In this document: positions 61,473-64,000 of the stretch, in pieces
How positions within the stretch are numbered: the stretch's first letter is position 1
How the letters are laid out: each line of letters begins with the position of its first letter
Source of the DNA: Lewinellaceae bacterium
GTDB taxonomy: Bacteria > Bacteroidota > Bacteroidia > Chitinophagales > Saprospiraceae
DNA: 64,000 bases
Assembly: GCA_020636045.1 (NCBI GenBank)
Contig: JACJYP010000004.1
Span: 421,924 to 485,923, forward strand
Direction: 5' to 3'
Translations under genes and position numbers: made by a program
Notes under the pieces: model-generated
Databases searched by the model: none
What the model was told of the DNA's origin: nothing
The model's input: only the letters and a program-made list of their open reading frames with translations

Positions 61473-63857
61473 ATGCGCGCCAGACTTTTCCACTTCCTAC
61501 GGATCATCCTTTTTTTCATCGTTTCAAACGGCCTTTTTGCACAAACAACTGCTGTCGAAGTGAGCGGCAAGGTAGTAGACCACCGCAGCCGACAGCCCAT
61601 TGAATACGCAACCGTGATTGTGAAGGACAACAACACGCAGGAGGCCCTCGCAGGGGTTACCACCGGCGCAGACGGCAGTTTCCAGGTCGCGACCGATGCA
61701 AAGGATTTTTACGTGGAGGTCAGTTTCCTCGGCTTCGAAACGCAGACCATCGATGCCATCACGACCGCCGATGGCAAAGCAGCCCTCGGCGTCATCGACC
61801 TCTCCGAAAACAGCAAGGCCCTGGACGAAGTCGTCGTGCGTGCAGAAAAATCCACAACGGAATTCAAACTCGACAAGCGGGTGTTCAACGTCGGCAAGGA
61901 CCTGAGCAGCACCGGAGCCAGCGCGCTCGAGGTGTTGAACAACGTACCTTCCGTCAATGTAAACATCGAAGGGCAGGTCAGCCTGCGGGGCAGCACGGGT
62001 GTGCAGATCCTGATCAACGGCAAGCCCTCCGTGATCGCGAGCGAGAGCGGCAATGCGCTCGGCACCATCACCGCCGACATGATCGAGCAGATCGAAGTGA
62101 TCACCAATCCCTCCGCCAAACACGACGCCGAAGGCACTTCCGGCATCATCAATATCATCATCAAAAAGGAAGAGCGCGAGGGTATCAACGGCTCGGCCAG
62201 CATCAATATCGGCACCCCACACAACCACAGCGCAGGCCTGAGCCTCAACCGCCGGACCGAACATTTCAACCTGTTCAGCCAACTGGGCGCCGGATACCGC
62301 GAACTGCCGCAGCAAAGCCGGAACACCAACCGCGACCTGATCGGCAACACGACCATCTTCAGCGAAGGCACCGAATACCGGAACGAAACCTTTTTCAATT
62401 TCATACTGGGCACGGATTATCATATCAATGAATACAACGTGCTGACGCTTTCGGGAAACTTCGCCTACGAGATCGAAGACCAGCCCTCCCGCACCACTTT
62501 CAGCATTCCGGACAATAGCGGCGCCATCGCGTCGGAGTGGTACCGCACGGAGACGACCGAGGCGACCAATCCCAAGTATCAGTACGAGTTGCAATACAAA
62601 AAGCAGTTCCGCGACAAGGAAGAACATACGCTCCTCTTCAGCGCCGTGGGCAATTTCTTTGGCAAAGACCAGTCCTCCGAATTTGAGAACATCAACATCA
62701 CCGGCAACGATGCCGCCAACGATCAGCATACGCGCACCAATTTTAAAGAGGGCCGGCACACCTTCAACGTGGACTATACCAAACCTTTTTCCGAAAAATG
62801 GACGCTGGAGACGGGGGCGCAGTACCTGCTCAACGATGTCAGCAATGACTTCGCCGTCAGCGATCTCATCAACGGCGATCTGGTGCAAAATGAAAACCTG
62901 ACCAACATTTTTGAATATACACAGAACGTACTGGGCGTGTACGGCACCGGCGCTTACGAAGGCAAAAAATGGGGCGTAAAAGCGGGCCTCCGGGTGGAAA
63001 ATACAGACCTGAACACCTTCCTCGTCAACACCGGCGCTACGAACGACCGGAATTTCACCAACCTCTTCCCCACCCTGCACACCTCGTACAAACTGACCGA
63101 ACGCTTTTCCATGCAGGCCGGCTATTCCCGTCGGATCTTCCGGCCGCGGCTCTGGGATTTGAATCCGTTTTTCAACATTCGCAACAACTACAGCGTACGC
63201 ACGGGCAACCCCGACCTGTTGCCGGAATTCACCGATTCGTACGAATTGTCGAGCATCTACATTTTTGGGCAACTATCGCTAAACGCCAGCTTGTATTATC
63301 GCTACACGACCGACGTCGTGGAACGCGTATCCAGTTTTGAAAACAACGTCAACACCGTCATGCCGTTGAACATCGGCACCAACCGGGCCACCGGCTTCGA
63401 GTTCAACTTCAAGTACGAAACCGCCCGCTGGCTGAGTTTCAACGGCGATTTCAACCTGAACTATTTCAATCGCCAGGGTTCGCTGGAAAACACCTCCTTC
63501 GACTTCAGCGGCGACCAGTGGTCGTCCAAACTGACCGCCAAACTGAAACTGCCCGCCGGCATAGACTTCGAAACCACCGGACAGTACCAGTCCAGGGTCA
63601 AAACGGTGCAGAGCGAGGTGTCCGGCTTTCTCTTCGCTGATTTCGGCCTGCGTAAAAAAATACTGAACGGCAAGGGCGTCTTCAGTTTCAGTGTGCGCGA
63701 CGCCTTCGCATCCCGTATCCGGGAAAGCGTCACCGACCAGGCCAACTTCTACCTGTACAACTGGGGCCGCCGGGGTCGTTTTGTGACACTCGGCTTCAGC
63801 TATGGATTCGGTAAAGGGGAGGCCATGGAGTACTCGGGACAGCGGCGGCATTTTTGA
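61473..63857 (+). CDS. TonB-dependent outer-membrane receptor with CarboxypepD_reg domain
   Basis: 794 residues. Signal peptide IILFFIVSNGLFAQ. CarboxypepD_reg domain at about 28-110 (VSGKVVDHRSRQPIEYATV), a plug at about 120-220 (VVVRAEKSTTEFKLDKRVFNV, VNIEGQVSLRGSTGVQILI, IEVITNPSAKHDAEGTSGIINII) and a barrel of the OMP_b-brl_3 type to the end (RLWDLNPFFNIRNNYSVRTG, LLPEFTDSYELSS). The C-terminus lacks the terminal aromatic usual in barrels (ends YSGQRRHF). Not a SusC homologue in the strict sense and no SusD follows. Substrate unknown. Antisense frames over this gene are shadows. Confidence 0.93.
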   Translation: MRARLFHFLRIILFFIVSNGLFAQTTAVEVSGKVVDHRSRQPIEYATVIVKDNNTQEALAGVTTGADGSFQVATDAKDFYVEVSFLGFETQTIDAITTADGKAALGVIDLSENSKALDEVVVRAEKSTTEFKLDKRVFNVGKDLSSTGASALEVLNNVPSVNVNIEGQVSLRGSTGVQILINGKPSVIASESGNALGTITADMIEQIEVITNPSAKHDAEGTSGIINIIIKKEEREGINGSASINIGTPHNHSAGLSLNRRTEHFNLFSQLGAGYRELPQQSRNTNRDLIGNTTIFSEGTEYRNETFFNFILGTDYHINEYNVLTLSGNFAYEIEDQPSRTTFSIPDNSGAIASEWYRTETTEATNPKYQYELQYKKQFRDKEEHTLLFSAVGNFFGKDQSSEFENINITGNDAANDQHTRTNFKEGRHTFNVDYTKPFSEKWTLETGAQYLLNDVSNDFAVSDLINGDLVQNENLTNIFEYTQNVLGVYGTGAYEGKKWGVKAGLRVENTDLNTFLVNTGATNDRNFTNLFPTLHTSYKLTERFSMQAGYSRRIFRPRLWDLNPFFNIRNNYSVRTGNPDLLPEFTDSYELSSIYIFGQLSLNASLYYRYTTDVVERVSSFENNVNTVMPLNIGTNRATGFEFNFKYETARWLSFNGDFNLNYFNRQGSLENTSFDFSGDQWSSKLTAKLKLPAGIDFETTGQYQSRVKTVQSEVSGFLFADFGLRKKILNGKGVFSFSVRDAFASRIRESVTDQANFYLYNWGRRGRFVTLGFSYGFGKGEAMEYSGQRRHF

Positions 63858-63875
63858 GGGGCAGGCCAGACAGGC

Positions 63876-64000
63876 TCAATCGATTTTAATCATCTGTAGC
63901 CGTTTTGCCCCCTGTGGTGTAATCAGTTCACACACCAGCGCACCGCTCAGGCCTTCCAGTCTGACGGTTTCCTGCTGCATACCGGCCGGGTACGATTTTT
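63876..64000 (-). CDS. C-terminal end of a probable T9SS cargo protein (partial)
   Basis: Read on the minus strand the last 41 residues are visible: SYPAGMQQETVRLEGLSGAL, then VCELITPQGAKRLQMIKID and a stop at 63876. The pattern (GMQ... LSGALVCELxTPQG.. KRLQMIKI) fits the last strands of a type A sorting domain. The rest lies outside the window. Convergent with the TonB-receptor gene. Confidence 0.55.
   Translation of the reverse strand, partial: KSYPAGMQQETVRLEGLSGALVCELITPQGAKRLQMIKID

Noticed and set aside
61524..63272. 582-residue frame opposite the TonB receptor
   Set aside because: Same codon-bias shadow; the sense protein has signal, plug and barrel features.
1..64000. CRISPR array, tRNA or rRNA
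   Set aside because: No regularly spaced repeats, cloverleaf ends or rRNA motifs were seen; the repeats found are degenerate or single inverted pairs.

Overview
The window looks like a chromosomal segment of a fairly GC-rich Bacteroidota, most likely of the Saprospiria type (Lewinella/Haliscomenobacter-like; family-level placement is inference). The reasons are C-terminal type IX secretion (T9SS) sorting domains on at least six proteins, SprB-like repeats, a SusC-type CarboxypepD_reg/TonB receptor, membrane regulators of the Y_Y_Y plus LuxR-HTH kind, many short lipoboxes, and promoters of the Bacteroidota form TTTG-N~20-TAnnTTTG (for example 40544-40576, 31098-31127 and 17343-17375). No rRNA, tRNA, CRISPR array or intact insertion sequence was seen.

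Layout. 1-9231 (minus strand) is a polysaccharide locus: an FN3-GH144 enzyme with a T9SS tag, a six-repeat carbohydrate-binding-like T9SS protein, a GH144-esterase fusion and a GH3 beta-glucosidase cut by the window edge. GH144 plus GH3 points to beta-1,2-glucan (sophoran) breakdown. No SusC/SusD pair is visible here. 9562-14370 is a giant alpha-2-macroglobulin carrying an internal SusC-like N-terminal module. 14585-23886 (minus) is a tight three-gene unit: two paralogous surface proteins of about 1,080 residues built from cohesin-like, SprB-like, dockerin-like and T9SS modules, followed by a Y_Y_Y/HTH membrane regulator.

24119-46496 is mostly housekeeping and small-function genes: a DUF983 protein, a universal stress protein, a TIGR04283-type glycosyltransferase, a DUF547 protein, an ECF sigma factor with a cupin anti-sigma factor, a NadR-like enzyme, glycosylasparaginase, a GNAT/CDF operon, an M16 protease, methylglyoxal synthase, a DUF58/PPK2 pair, an Hsp15-like S4 protein, an SCP2 protein and a glycerophosphodiesterase. 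46632-54398 holds a VPS10/BNR propeller protein, a pair of genes fitting hydroxyproline catabolism (DapA-family deaminase and 4-hydroxyproline epimerase), and a GMC oxidoreductase with its subunit 3.

54400-55980 contains two AT-rich orphan lipoprotein genes. 56026-58261 is a three-gene overlapping secretory operon. 58309-60090 is an AAA/DUF4143 gene bracketed by direct repeats and followed by a cluster of palindromic repeats. The window ends with a bestrophin, a TonB-dependent receptor and the tail of a probable T9SS cargo gene.

The gaps between genes are rich in structured repeats: GCAGT-type and AATTTC-type arms often arranged as inverted pairs, a 167-bp MITE-like element, a 151-bp element with 22-bp perfect ends next to mgsA, and a 131-bp hairpin near 59.9 kb.
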